Shown: positions 22,304 through 33,039 of the stretch, one piece after another
How positions within the stretch are numbered: position 1 is the first letter of the stretch
Layout: each line of letters begins with the position of its first letter
Source: Polytrichum commune
Lineage: Eukaryota > Streptophyta > Polytrichopsida > Polytrichales > Polytrichaceae
Assembly (NCBI GenBank): GCA_950295325.1
Contig: OX485803.1
Span: forward strand, 72,677,554-72,741,553
Direction: 5' to 3'
Length of the DNA stretch: 64,000 nucleotides
The notes under the pieces: model-generated
Database searches by the model: none
What the model was told of the DNA's origin: nothing
What the model saw: only the letters and a program-made list of their open reading frames with translations
Translations under genes and position numbers: made by a program

Positions 22304-22533
22304 GACTTCAACAAAACCTGCAAATACAAACAAGTTAGAGCAAGTAACTTTGATCGCATACTAGGTCCTGTTCAAGAGTGCCACAAGGGCAACCCTAATT
22401 CACAGTCACTAGATTGGACAAAGTATCCTCTGCATTCGGGTCTCACGCATTCAATCCTCACTCCTCAAAGGAGAATCAAAAGACTTGAGACACACTATGT
22501 CAGTGGAGGCAAAAATGGCACCTTGAACCCTCA

Positions 22534-22540
22534 ATTTATA
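22534..22540 (-). promoter_or_regulatory. TATA box for the hAT transposase
   Basis: TATAAAT on the minus strand, 11 bp from the edge of minisatellite array 3, about 230 bp before the ATG at 22303. An intron ending at about 22334 would lie in the leader. Confidence 0.55.
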
Positions 22541-22550
22541 GTATTCGAAT

Positions 22551-22935
22551 CGGACGGGGGAGCGGACGGAAGGGAGGGGGGGGGGACCGGACGGGGAGCG
22601 GACGGACGGGGGGGGGGACCGGACGGGGGGGCGGACGGAGGGGGGGGAGCGGACGAGGGAGCGGACGGACGGGGGGGAGCGGACGGGGGAGCGGAAGGGG
22701 GAGCGAACGGACCGGGGGGAGCGGACGGGGGGGCGGACGGGGAAGCGGACGGAGGGGGGGGAGCGGACGGACGGGGGGGGGGGGGGACGGGAGAGGGGGG
22801 GAGCGGACGGGGTTGGGAACGGGAGCGGACGGGGGGGAACGGTGGCGAACGGGGATTGTGAACGGGAGCGGACGGGGGGGAACGGGGGCAAACGGGGGTT
22901 GGGAACGGAGGCGGACGGGGGGGCGGATGGGCTCT
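22551..22935. repeat. GC-rich minisatellite array 3
   Basis: Units such as gggagcggacggggg, G-rich on the plus strand and therefore C-rich on the coding strand of the transposase next to it. Same unit words as arrays 1 and 2. ORFs 22451-22982 on either strand are by-products. Confidence 0.92.
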
Positions 22936-23084
22936 AGTAAATTTTTCCCCACTTTACCTTTACTTTGCTGACATGTCATCACACGTGGACATTGTAAATC
23001 CTACGTGTCAGAAATGGGTTAATGTAATTACACAAAAAAATCGGTAAAATTCAAGTCCGTCAGGATAAAGACAGCATCCGGCAT

Positions 23085-23151
23085 AATGTCGTGACGGATA
23101 CGTGTCGTGACGGCACGACATTATGTCGGGATTACCCTCCGTCACGACACA
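23085..23151. promoter_or_regulatory. Right subterminal repeats, likely transposase binding sites
   Basis: Copies of tcgtgacgg occur near 23089 and 23104, with gcacgaca and ccgtcacgacac (about 23139-23150) closer to the TIR. They mirror the left end and are shared with the deletion derivative at 35034. Confidence 0.65.
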
Positions 23152-23164
23152 ATAGACAACCCTG
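23152..23164 (-). repeat. Right TIR of giant hAT
   Basis: Exact inverse of 8175-8187, followed by TSD agcgtccc at 23165-23172. Confidence 0.93.
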
Positions 23165-25220
23165 AGCGTCCCCTTTGCAGGCTTCTGAGTCCTGCCAGCC
23201 CTTCATTTGATCACACCACCTTTCTGCAACCCAGAGCTGAGGACTCGAGCAGTCGCCCCTGGCCCCTTCACCTATTGAGCAATCTCATTTCTCGTTCTCC
23301 TCTACTTTAGTGCTCAGAAGTTGAGCAGGAAGCCAAAACAAATGTGGCTCCCAAATGCCTGCTCAGTCTTACTGCATTCAGCTTTTTCCCCCATCCAACG
23401 ACCCAGTTCCGTGGTTCTGTGGCCAGATCCTTCAAACTAACCCCAACCAATACCCAACAACTGCAATCCACACTCTACCGCAACCGTTCCAGGCTTCTCT
23501 ATATCTCCCAACCGATTCCAATTTAGCAATTTGCCCTGCTCGCATTAGTTGCCCATTCCCACTCTCTGGTTCGCCTGGTCTGAGCCATTCAGCTGCTACT
23601 AGACTTGATTCCCGGTTGATAGATTTCAGTCGGCAAAGGGTAGCCGAGAAAAACTGCTAGCTTCCCTTAATTGACATTGACCACCCTGCTGTCGTTGAGA
23701 CTCAAAATCCAACTTTGTACCCTCTAGCCTCAATTTCTGTGGAAGAAGCTAAATTTCATCTCCCTCCGTTATCGCCTCAAGGCTGTGCAATTTGTTGGGT
23801 GAACCCTCATCTCTTTTGGTCATGCAACTTACTTTGACTGATTTCGAAGTCATCCAACTACCCCCATCCGATGTCACCACAGGCCACAACACTGAGCCTT
23901 TGGTGAGGTTGAATCTGCCATGTTCACCTCAGCTCTCGCACCTTCATCCCGCTTCTATCCCCTGGTGACTCCAGAGCTCCGCTCCAGAGCAGTAACCCAA
24001 CCTCATCCATTGTGCCTCATCAATGTGCCCACAACCCTGCGCTTCTTCGCTCAATCCCCATTCGGACAGAGCTTCTGCAAGGTTGCGGCTCTCTTCCCCT
24101 GCCCAACAGCCTTTGTGTTGAGAGAGCCCGAGTCCAGCAGCCTCTGTAACCGTCACAGTTCCGAGAGTCCGGAAAAAGCTAGGGTGAGCAGTGCTCCCCC
24201 CCTTAATGTGGATACCAACTAATCCCAATTCGAACACTTAAACACCAACCTTCTAACTTGACTTATAATTCTTACCATCCCATCAACTAAAACCTAATTA
24301 ACTCATTCCACCCTCTAAGCTACAAAGAACTAACTATCCATCCCAAAGCTAAAATCACAATCCCACCAAAGACTCCACTCTTTTTATGTTTAGATAAACT
24401 GATGCCACATCAAAGCCTAACTTTTAATAATTTTAAGGTTTCAAAAACCTATGTGTGCTCAACTTTGGGCTCACACCTACTCTGCTATTGCCCTACTTAC
24501 GTAAACAAGTTAACTAATGCCACTAATCAATCTAATTCCCTCTCTAATTCTAGCCATCTTTTAAATGAGAGCCCCCTACCCCCTAATGCACGACCACCTG
24601 CCCTTTGAGTTAAAACAGAACGGCTGCCTTCAATCACTCTCTTCGAGCTGTGAATCTACGATGTCCGCACTCAGACCGAGCCCGTCACTGCCCGTCACTG
24701 CCCGTCAAACAACCTCTCACTGCCCGTCAAGACAGCTTCCTTCCCAGTTAGTGTCTGCTTTGTCTGTAGGACCATTGGTCGAGCTTGTCCTCTGCTTCCG
24801 TGGGCCTCGCACTACCAGTCGCCAGTGCCTCAGAATCGCTCACCGGCTGCAACATGGCCCTCAAACCAACCTGCTTGCAGGTCAATTGCTCCCTGATTCC
24901 ACCCAATCTCCACATCCTGAACACTTCGAGCCAGCATTGAGCTGGGTCGCAATCAGGCCAACCTAAAACCTATTCTTCCATTCAATTGCAATATCATGTT
25001 CGACTCCTCCTGCAACAGTGTGGCTCTGCCCTATAGATTCATTTGATTTCATTCGGCAGCTCCCTCACATTACTCACCCCGCACACTACAACTCTTAGAT
25101 TAGCCACACTCCTCAGATTCTGTCCAACTCCTTGTGTGAGGCCAAACCACCCACCCTTAAGCGTCCTAGTCCGGGTGAGGGCGTGGGGATCACATTCATG
25201 TTCACATAGCTCCCTTTTAC

Positions 25221-25716
25221 CTCAGGGAGTGCACTATTCATTAAAACCAAGCATCACGTGCGTGCATGCCCCTTATTAAAATACCCCTGTATACATTTTA
25301 TTTTTGCTAAAATCAAGCAATATACTTACAAATCTCATTGCTTCAAAATACAATTCCATACGTACACAAGGGTCCAAAAACAAATACAAAAATTGTATAT
25401 AACATGTGTACAAATGTTTGGAAATGCAAAAATATGGCCCTATTATATGTATAATATCAAATCATGGATTTTTAGTTATAAAACCGTTACTTAGTGGATG
25501 AAAAAACACATGATTCTTGGTCTAGGTCTGACTGGAACGCGTAAACGCGTAAATGCGTACTTTACATATATTTTTCTATAGCCTCATGTATATCTACGTC
25601 TTGCTTAATAGCAATATGTCTCTTGTATGTACATTTTGTACATGTTTGTTTTAAATAATACCCCTTTTGTGCACCCACGTGTATAAATACAGTACTTGAA
25701 CAGTGCACTCCCTGGG
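25221..25716. mobile_element. Small MITE with CAGGGAGTGCAC termini
   Basis: The inverted ends cagggagtgcac (25223-25234) and gtgcactccctg (25703-25714) enclose AT-rich DNA with no coding potential. Flanks ccttttac / ccttttcc (7 of 8 identical) may be the 8-bp target duplication of a hAT-type MITE if the termini extend two bases further. The inserted block explains why the hairpin of this LTR lies about 660 bp, rather than about 160 bp, from the LTR end. Confidence 0.65.
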
Positions 25717-25929
25717 CCTTTTCCCAACTTCATAAAACTCCATTTCATTCCCCATCAACTCTTGCACACAAATTTATTCCATAATGAGAGTACAAGCATT
25801 GAAAAATGCTCTTCTCTATGTATCCCCTTCCCCCTACACTAATTCACACACCAATCCTCAACTCAATACCAAAACCCATTCCCCTAGGCAACCCTCTAAT
25901 GGTGGACCTAAATCCCCTAATCCCCTTGC

Positions 25930-26335
25930 CCTTGGCCATATCCGGTTCATACCCAGCTTATGCCCGGCTTCGTAACCGGGTCCTCGCCCCACAACTTCGG
26001 CCACAAATCTGTAACCAGTTGCCTCAGGCCTTCGGCCACAAACCAGCAGCAAGCTGCCTCAGGCCCTCGGCCGTAAATCAGTAGCCTTCGGCCACAACCC
26101 AGCAGCAAGCTGCTTCAGGCCCTCGGCCGTAAATCAATAGCCTTCGGCCACAAATCAATAACCAGTTGCCTCAGGCCCTCGGCCATAATTCAGTAGCCTT
26201 CGGCCATAACCCAACAGCAAGCTGCTTTAGGCCCTCGGCCATAAATCAGTAGCCTTCGGCCACAAATCAGTAACGAGTTGCCTCAGGCCTTCGGCCACAA
26301 ACAGTAGCAATTTTACCAAGGCCTCGGCCCACAAT
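25930..26335. repeat. Tandem repeat inside LTR (CCTTCGGCCACAAATCAGTA type)
   Basis: Repeated words gccttcggccacaaatcagta, ccagttgcctcagg and agcaagctgc(c/t)tcagg alternate in units of about 36-55 bp. Confidence 0.85.
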
Positions 26336-27532
26336 TTTGTAGCTTCGTGGAGCTCCTTGAGCTCCCCCCTTGCTCCACACACCAAAAGAGAGAGAACCAC
26401 AAAAGAACCAAGAAACTTAACCCCTCACCTCTCTCCTACTTAGTAGGACCTAATCTTATCCACTAAGCCCTCACCCCCTAAACCAACAAGATAGGTCCCA
26501 ATTCAAACACTTAACCCCAAGGTCCTTCCCCTTGCTTTATCAAACACCACTCAATTGCCCAAAGCACTCCCTAATGCCACTAAGCTTCTAATTAACCACA
26601 CAAAATAGGCTTAAGGCCTAAAACATAAATCCACACCAAGCCTCACTCTTTTTATACTTTTTGATATTTCAATAATGACCTCAAATGCAATTCTAAATAA
26701 GTTTTAAACATAAAACAAATATGAGCAACCATTTTGGGCTCATACCTTGCCACATTCTTCCGCATTCCCGTGTACACCTTCGGCCCTCTCATGTCGTCAG
26801 CCGCAATGTTTTTAAAATCCAACTCCCCTCATCACCTTCTGCCGAGGGTCCAGCCTTCTCTCCCTCGGGCGCTCCTCCCAGTAGTCATCAATTGACAGAC
26901 TGTGGCAAAAATCCCAGCTCAACTTGGCCAAACAGACTTCCACATTCGCCCACTTCAGTTCTTCGTGTTCGGAGCCTTTAATTTCTTGCCATCAGCCTAC
27001 GCTCTGCCCTCTTACCAACAAAAGTAACCATGTATGATCCACCATGGCTGCAAACCCGCAGTCAATCGATGCTCTCCTCCCTCAGATTTTGACAGGACTT
27101 GCCCTGCAGCCACACCACTGTTGCGCGAGAGAGAGAAAATTGAGCCTTGGGAGCTGGCTTCAACCGCCACCCAGTTCCTGGCTCCGGGAATAACTAGGTT
27201 ACAATGCACCCCCCCCCCCTCAATGTACATACCTATTGCTCCTAATTCGAACACTCAACTTCCAATCCCTTCCTAACCTGAACTCAAGGGCTTCTCAAGC
27301 CAACTTCACACAATCTAACTTACATCTAACCATCCTAGCTAATTAACTTGATGCAATCCCAACCTTTCACACACATCTAAAACACTACCCCTTACCATTA
27401 ACTCAACTAGAACTAAAGCCCTACCCTTGCACTTTTTTTATGTGTTTTGTGTAATTAATAATAATGTCTTAATATCCTAAATCTAATAGCTCCAGGCCTA
27501 AGACACATGTGAGCACCCATTTTGGGCTCACA

Positions 27533-28280
27533 ACACTCTCACTCTCACTCGCCGGAAGCCGAAGGAGGAGGATGACAGAAGGCTAAGAAATGGCGGAAAC
27601 ACCGAAGAATTTTTCTTGGGATTCTGTTGTTTCTTTCCCCATGAACACAATGCCGGGCAAGGAGAGGCCTGGTGATGGTGAGGGCCGCCGAAAGCCAACA
27701 TTCAACAGCTAATGCAATCTGGGAAGCAAAAAACTTGTTGGAGGAAGGATGAAGCCACCAAAGCAGGTGCCATATTCGAGTGCCGACAGAGGAGGTAGGT
27801 GAGGAAAACGGGGACCCACTAGACGCAGCCCTGCTGCATCGAAGACTGGAGGATTGCAATTTTAGGTGTGGCCGAATGCTTGCATTGGGAGGTATTACCG
27901 TAGGTTGGAATGGTCCAAAGCTGGGCAGGCTGGTGACTTCGGAGCATGCGGCTCAGAGGCAAGCAAGTTGCAGCCAACAATCACGAGTTGTAAGCATGGT
28001 CGTCTTCGGAAGCAACAGAGGTACGTAAGTAGCTGCAGATTGAATCATCAGCGGAAGGGGAGTGCCCGCATTCAGTGGGTTGCCATGGCGCCAAGGGATC
28101 TAGGAGCCAACGACATTCATGTGCCTCAGCAAGCGAGGCTATGTGTGTTAAGCCCGGACCAACAGAACCAAGGTGAAATACAGGGGGATAGATTTGCTAG
28201 TGGATTCATTGTCAAGGTCGAAGAGAGAGCTAGGGAGTCAGAAAGCAGGAGAATTCTGTGAGGGTAGGTTGCTGGTGCGG
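27533..28280 (+). other. Remainder of the old 5' LTR, no gene accepted
   Basis: GC-moderate sequence with several overlapping short ORFs (27545-28261, both strands) and no domain. It follows the TSD of the LTR ending at 27532 and is best read as the middle of the old element's 5' LTR. Confidence 0.45.
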
Positions 28281-29256
28281 TGTGAGCCCAAATCATGGCC
28301 CATAGGTGTTCTTAAACTCTAAACAACCATTAAAGCTTGGATTTTGATTTTTTTCATCATGTATTCAAAAACATAAAACAAGAATTGGATTTGAGTGGGG
28401 TGTATTTAAGTTAAGCTTAGAAGTTAGTATTTGATGTTTAGGTTAGGGACGGTCACTTTGAAATTGATTAAGAAGGCCACTAGTGAGGAAGGGCAAGAAA
28501 GAACTGAGTTGATTTATAGTTAAGAAGGGAAGATTAAGTGGGATTGGTTAAGCTATGATTGTTTAAGTGATGTGGAAGAGTTGGAACTACTGGGCCTTAG
28601 TCAAGGAAGAAAGGTTCTCTCAAGCGGGTTTAGGGTTGGTTTATGTTCGTTTTTAGGTTTAGGTTGGTTTTGTTTAGAGAGGGGGGCAGTTGCCTTCCCC
28701 GGGTCTAGATTAGGTGCTAGATTTCAGGTCAGCAGCGGAGGAGGTTCCAACAAGAACAATAGTGGAAAGGGGGTAAGGGGGTGAACCGAACAAGGGATCT
28801 TTATCTCTCTGTTACGTCTCTCCAGGGGGTTGAGAGGAGAATGCTCCTCGGCAGAGGTGCTGGGAAAGCTCGCCGACTCTAGGTAGTCCAGGGAACTGGT
28901 AAGGCCAGGGCTGAGATGCCTCAGGGTAGTGGAAGGAGGTCATTAGATCTGAGCTAAGCTGGGAAGAAGCGAGGGAGAGCGGTGGGTGAGGGCAGGCTGC
29001 CGCCCATCTGCCCAAGAAGAAATTGCCGAACACCGGACAACAACCTGGCTACAGAAATGGCGAGGGAAGAGGCCCATCCTAACTCGGCTGCAGAAAGGTT
29101 AGCTTCAGAGAAGGTGAAAGTTAAGTGTGGATGCCAGAAGTGCATCCAGACAGTAAATCTGAGCTGAGGGGGTGAGGAGTGGAGTTAGGATGAACAAGGA
29201 GACTGTGCTAAATGTCGACCAGCCTCACGGAGGGGGGGATTCCGTTTCATTGGCAG
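28281..29256 (+). mobile_element. Probable solo LTR, plus orientation, weak right end
   Basis: The left end TGTGAGCCCAAATCATGG and a downstream TATA-like region (ttcaaaaacataaaac) are clear. The right border is proposed from the word tgcgg repeated at 28276-28280 and 29257-29261, but the terminal sequence there (ttcattggca) is a poor match to the family. Removing this block makes the old 5' LTR about as long as its 3' LTR, which supports it. Confidence 0.4.
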
Positions 29257-29261
29257 TGCGG

Positions 29262-30146
29262 TTATAGGGGCAATGGCCACTGTGTCGAGGTCGGGCTCCT
29301 GAAGGAGGCCCAGGAAGGGGGTCAGCCGACTCGGAGCTGATAACCTCCGCCCTACAGTCGACGGGGCCAAGTTGGCTAGGCTTCTGATGTGTGAATAGCG
29401 CGGTGACAGGGGAACCGGCTAAGGGTGACTACTGCCGTACCAGGAAGGATAGAGGGGGGATTAGCACGGTAGCACAAACTTAGGAATGCACGTAGGCTTA
29501 GAGTCCATTTGGGATTAAATAGTGTGGGTGGTTTGGGGTTTAATGATGACCTAAGGGTCCTATAGTGGGTAGCATTTCATTGTGGTTAGGGATTGGCGTC
29601 TAAACCAAGCATTTGTAAATGCTCGGTTCAAAAATAAAAGAATAAAATAAAAACATGTTGGATTGACAATTCCTCAAGAGGCCATTCATGTGGCATTTTC
29701 ATTTGTTCATCACTAGAGAAAGGTGGACGGGAGATCCCTCATCCGTACTAGGATGCAATTAAGGGTGAGGGAGATCCTGGGTCACAAAGACTAGAGATGA
29801 AATTACACAAGCATATACACACAAAAGCATATGAATAATGCTTGGAGTGAGATAGTCTCATGCTCTCGGACAAGGGTTGTGGCCTTATTCTAACCTTGTT
29901 GTCTCTCATGCCTCTTTCATGACATTTCTATTGACTATGAGCAATCAAATGCTCGACCTTCTACAATTCTCTTTAGTAATACATTTTTATGATTACTAGC
30001 AATTTACTGCTCCACCTTCAAAAAGAACTTGTTGGGAGGATTGGATTTCTTGCGCTATGTCTATGGGGATCTATTAATATACTATTGTTTCTTAGCCTAA
30101 ATACATATAAAGGATAAGGTGTCGAATTGAGGATAAGGTTAGACAA
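29262..30146 (+). other. End of the old 5' LTR and its leader
   Basis: The LTR end at 29786 (tgggtcaca) is preceded by a diverged copy of the conserved tail (ccgtactaggatgcaattaagggtgagg) and by the hairpin at 29608-29623 (AGCATT, TGTA, AATGCT). No convincing tRNA primer-binding site follows. The 360 bp before the reverse transcriptase hold no gag or protease. Confidence 0.5.
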
Positions 30147-32023
30147 ATGAAGATGAGGTCTAAATTGGAGGAGAAAGAAATTAAGGAATATTACGACTTG
30201 GTGGATGAGTTTAGTGACACCTTTGCTTGGTCGTATGATGAGCTCAAGGGAATCCCTAGAGATATGGTGGAGCATTGTATTCCCTTGATTCCGGGTGCTA
30301 GGCCAATTAGACAAAAGGAGAGAAGAATGAACCCACAATTACAATTGTTGGTTAAGGCGGAATTAGAAAGGTTGTTGAAGGCCGGGTTTATTAAGCCGGT
30401 GGAGATTACAGATTGGGTCTCACCAATGGTCTTGGTGAAGAAAAAGAATGGGAAGTTGAAGGTGTGCGTCAATTATCGGAAGTTGAATGCAAGCACACAA
30501 AAAGATCATTTTCCACTACCATTCATCATACTATTGTTGGAGGAAATAGTAGGTCATGCAAGGTACACATTCATGGATGAATATGTAGGTTACAATCAAA
30601 TTTCTATCGCTCTTCAAGACGTCCATAAGACGGCCTTCACCACTCCTTGGGGCACCTTTGTTTGGGTTGTTATGTCTTTTGGTTTATATAATGCCCGGCG
30701 ACATTCCAAAGATTGGTCATGTACATCTTTACCGACTTGTTGTACAAGTCTATGACGGTGTTAGTGGATGATTTTAGCACCCAGTCTAGTGCTAGTTCAC
30801 ATTTAGAGTGTGTTAGGAAGGCTTTGATTAGGTGTAGGAAGATGCAACTCGCTTTTAATCTGGACAAGACATTCTTGGCTGTGCAAAAGAGAGTATTATT
30901 GGGCTATGTTGTAAGTGAGAAGGGAAGAGAGCCTAACCCTAAGAAGATAGCCGTGATAGATGGGTTGCCTACTCCCACGAATGCTAGGAAATTAGCCAAC
31001 TTATTAGGACATGTGGGTTGGTATAGAGAGTTGATTCTAAATTATTCTAAGATAGTTGTTCCCATTACTTAGTTGCTTAGGAAGGATTGTAGGTTTGAGT
31101 GGACGGAAGTTTGCCAAAGGGCATTTGAGGAGTTAAAGGATAAATTGAGCACCTATCCGGTATTGGTGCCACCGGACTGGGGAAAACCTTTTCATGTATT
31201 TTGTGATGCTAGCCCAGTAGCTGTAGGTAGTGCATTATGTCAAGCGACGGGATAAAAGGAGAAGGATCAACCAGTGGCGTATGCAAACCAGCAGTTGACA
31301 CCGGTAGAGAAAAACTATTCTACCACGGAGAGGGAGTGTTTGGCCATGGTCTTCTCAGTCAAGAAAATTCGCCATTACCTTATATGTAATCCGGTAGTTT
31401 TCTTTGTCGATCACATGGCAATCAAGTTCTTGGTCAACAAGGCGGAGTTGAATGGTAGGTTGGCTAGATGGGTCCTACTCTTGGAGGAGTTCGACTACAC
31501 CGTTGAGTATAAACTTGGGCATATGCACTTGCAAGCCGACCATTTGTCAAGGTTGTCCAATGAAGCAGGATCCAGTCCAGTGGATGACAGCTTGAGGGAC
31601 GACAACCTCTTTTTGGTGACAGCTAGGGCGGATTGGTATTCGGAATTGTGGAGTTTCTCACCACCCAACAGTTGACTGGGGATAGGACGAGAGAAGAAAG
31701 GAGAAAGGTTAGAGCTAATAGTCGGCACTACACAGTGATAGGCCATAGACTATTCAGGAGGAGAATGGATGGCATCCTACGGCGTTGCGTGTCCGAAATT
31801 GAGGCACCCTCCATATTAGCTGCTTGTCATGATACCGCATGCGGTGGGCATTTCTCAGGATTGCTCACTGGGCAAAAGGTGTTGCGAGCAGGTTACTTTT
31901 GGCCTGACTTGTTCAAAGATGCCAAGGAATATGTCAGAAAGTGTGATGCTTGCCAGAGGTACGCGAGGAATGATTTCCGCATGGAGATGCCTCTTCATAT
32001 ATCCTTACCCCTAGTTCCCTTTG
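30147..32023 (+). pseudogene. Ty3/gypsy pol: reverse transcriptase, RNase H, integrase zinc finger
   Basis: Reverse transcriptase motifs appear in order: FIKPVEITDWVSPMVLVKKK, VCVNYRKLNAST, FMDEYVGYNQI and a degraded SFGLYNA. A 1-bp loss near 30693 shifts the frame; the next frame gives MYIFTDLLYKS and the active-site box VLVDDF (30764-30775). An in-frame TAG at 31070-31072 and TAA at 31253-31255 follow. RNase H comes next (HVFCDASPVAVG, STTERECLAMV, ADHLSRL). A second frame shift near 31640-31675 leads to the integrase HHCC finger (CHDTACGGHFSG, YVRKCDACQRY). Reading stops where the LTR at 32024 is inserted and resumes at 43105. Domain order RT-RH-INT is that of Ty3/gypsy. Gag and protease are absent upstream. 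Several lesions show that it is dead. Confidence 0.93.
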
Positions 32024-33039
32024 TGTGAGCCCAATTTGGTGCCCACATGCACTCTTAATTCTTAAAAACTATTAGAAGCTAGACTTTGACGTTTTATGCT
32101 ATTATTCAAAAACATAAAAAGAGTGATGCTTTGCTTTCGGAACGTTGATTGAATATGAAGATTAGCGTAGTAATTATGTAAGACTTTCCTCGTTTAAAAG
32201 GAAGGGGGAGGTTAGATTGAAGTCGAATTCTTGCGTAGGTAGAATAGGCTGGAAGTTTAAATTGTTCTTGGAGGTCAGTCAGGGATTTTAGTTGTTAGAG
32301 CTTGGGCAGGGCACCTTGAACTTCTAAGTAGGCAGAATGGGAGTGGCCACTGTCCGTTTTGGGACTAGGGGCACTGCACCCCTAGTAATTTTTGGAGGTT
32401 CGCATCGGGGGACGTGCTGGCCACCGGTTAGCTGCGGGCAAGAGGAATTCGGCGGAGAGAGCTTGTGAGGCCAAACCACCCACCCTTAGGCGTCATAGTC
32501 CGGGTGGGGGCATGGGACTCACATTCCTTGCTTACATAACTCTATTTCTCCAACCTCATTATACCCCGTCACATTCCACATCAATCTTAGCACACCAATT
32601 TATTCCATGGTAAGAGTACAAGCGTTGAGAAACGCTCTTCTCTAGCCTCACTTTCTCTCCACACCATATCCCACACTCACAAACATTTCCCCACTCAAAA
32701 CCTTCTTTCTAACATCGTCACTTGTACTTAGCAACCCCCTATTTCACTAATAAACTAAGTTCCTAGTTTAACCCCTTGCCTATATCTTTAATTAACTAAT
32801 GCACCACCTAATATACTACTAAACCTACCCCCCACTACCCTAAATCAATCTCAGTTGCGGTACTAGCTCCACCATTTAATGTTGTTTGGGCTCCGGGCCC
32901 AGCCCATCATAGCCCGTCACCGGACAAGTGTCCTAGTTAAGGTTCTCCAGCTTGCCCTCGAAGTCTCAAGCCCCTTCGAATTAAATCCTAGCCACCCTCG
33001 CAATTTCAAGCTCCTTCGAACTCACCTTGGGTTGATAGT

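Larger units (their letters stand above)
8175..23164 (-). mobile_element. Giant 15-kb hAT-type transposon with cargo genes
   Basis: The ends are 13-bp inverted repeats, CAGGGTTGTCTAT at 8175-8187 and its complement at 23152-23164. The perfect 8-bp TSD agcgtccc lies at 8167-8174 and 23165-23172. CAGGG-type termini with an 8-bp TSD define the hAT superfamily, and a BED/hATC transposase relic on the minus strand (19991-22303) agrees. Within 14,990 bp lie three cargo genes on the plus strand: kinase-like 9584-11500, acidic ORF 14483-15043, coiled-coil/RING 17104-19268. There are also three GC-rich minisatellite arrays. The element inserted into the solo LTR 6654-24475. Cargo could be captured host genes or long-standing parts of the family; one copy cannot decide. 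Confidence 0.9.
6654..24475 (-). mobile_element. Solo LTR, minus orientation (interrupted)
   Basis: Starts TGTGAGGCCTAAACCCCC and ends TTTGGGCTCACA, with the perfect TSD cctac at 6649-6653 and 24476-24480. Net length is about 1.9 kb once the LTR at 7198-8104 and the giant hAT at 8175-23164 are removed. The conserved hairpin is at 6815-6830 with stem AGTATT/AATACT. The TATA-like box, cactctttttatgt on the plus strand, is near 24377. This is the direct host of the giant hAT element. Confidence 0.9.
25135..26744 (-). mobile_element. Solo LTR, minus orientation
   Basis: A 1,610-bp copy starting TGTGAGGCCAAACCACCC and ending TTTTGGGCTCATA, with the perfect TSD ccttg (25130-25134 and 26745-26749). 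The hairpin is at 25795-25810 (AGCATT, GAAA, AATGCT), displaced by a MITE insertion at 25221-25716. A TATA-like box (minus strand gtataaaaagagtg) lies near 26650. The tandem repeat at 25930-26335 is in the middle. It is inserted in the LTR 6388-27532. Confidence 0.93.
6388..27532 (-). mobile_element. Solo LTR, minus orientation (interrupted)
   Basis: On the plus strand it begins TGTCAGCCCTAAACCC and ends TTTTGGGCTCACA. The perfect TSD acact lies at 6383-6387 and 27533-27537. Net length is about 1.7 kb after removing two insertions (6654-24475 and 25135-26744, with their TSDs). The conserved hairpin is at 6552-6567 (stem AGTGTT/AACACT), and a degenerate TATA-like box (ctttttttatgtg, minus strand) lies near 27430. 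It sits in the 5' LTR of the old gypsy element. Confidence 0.88.

Noticed and set aside
22274-22982. ORFs on both strands near the right end of the hAT
   Set aside because: Translation of minisatellite array 3.
27545-29370. Cluster of short overlapping ORFs on both strands
   Set aside because: They lie in LTR sequence, have no domain and conflict with one another.
28281-29786. Reading 28281-29786 as one intact LTR
   Set aside because: Flanks tgcgg and aagac do not match, and a better TSD for the left end lies at 29257. The end at 29786 fits the older 5' LTR beginning at 5981.
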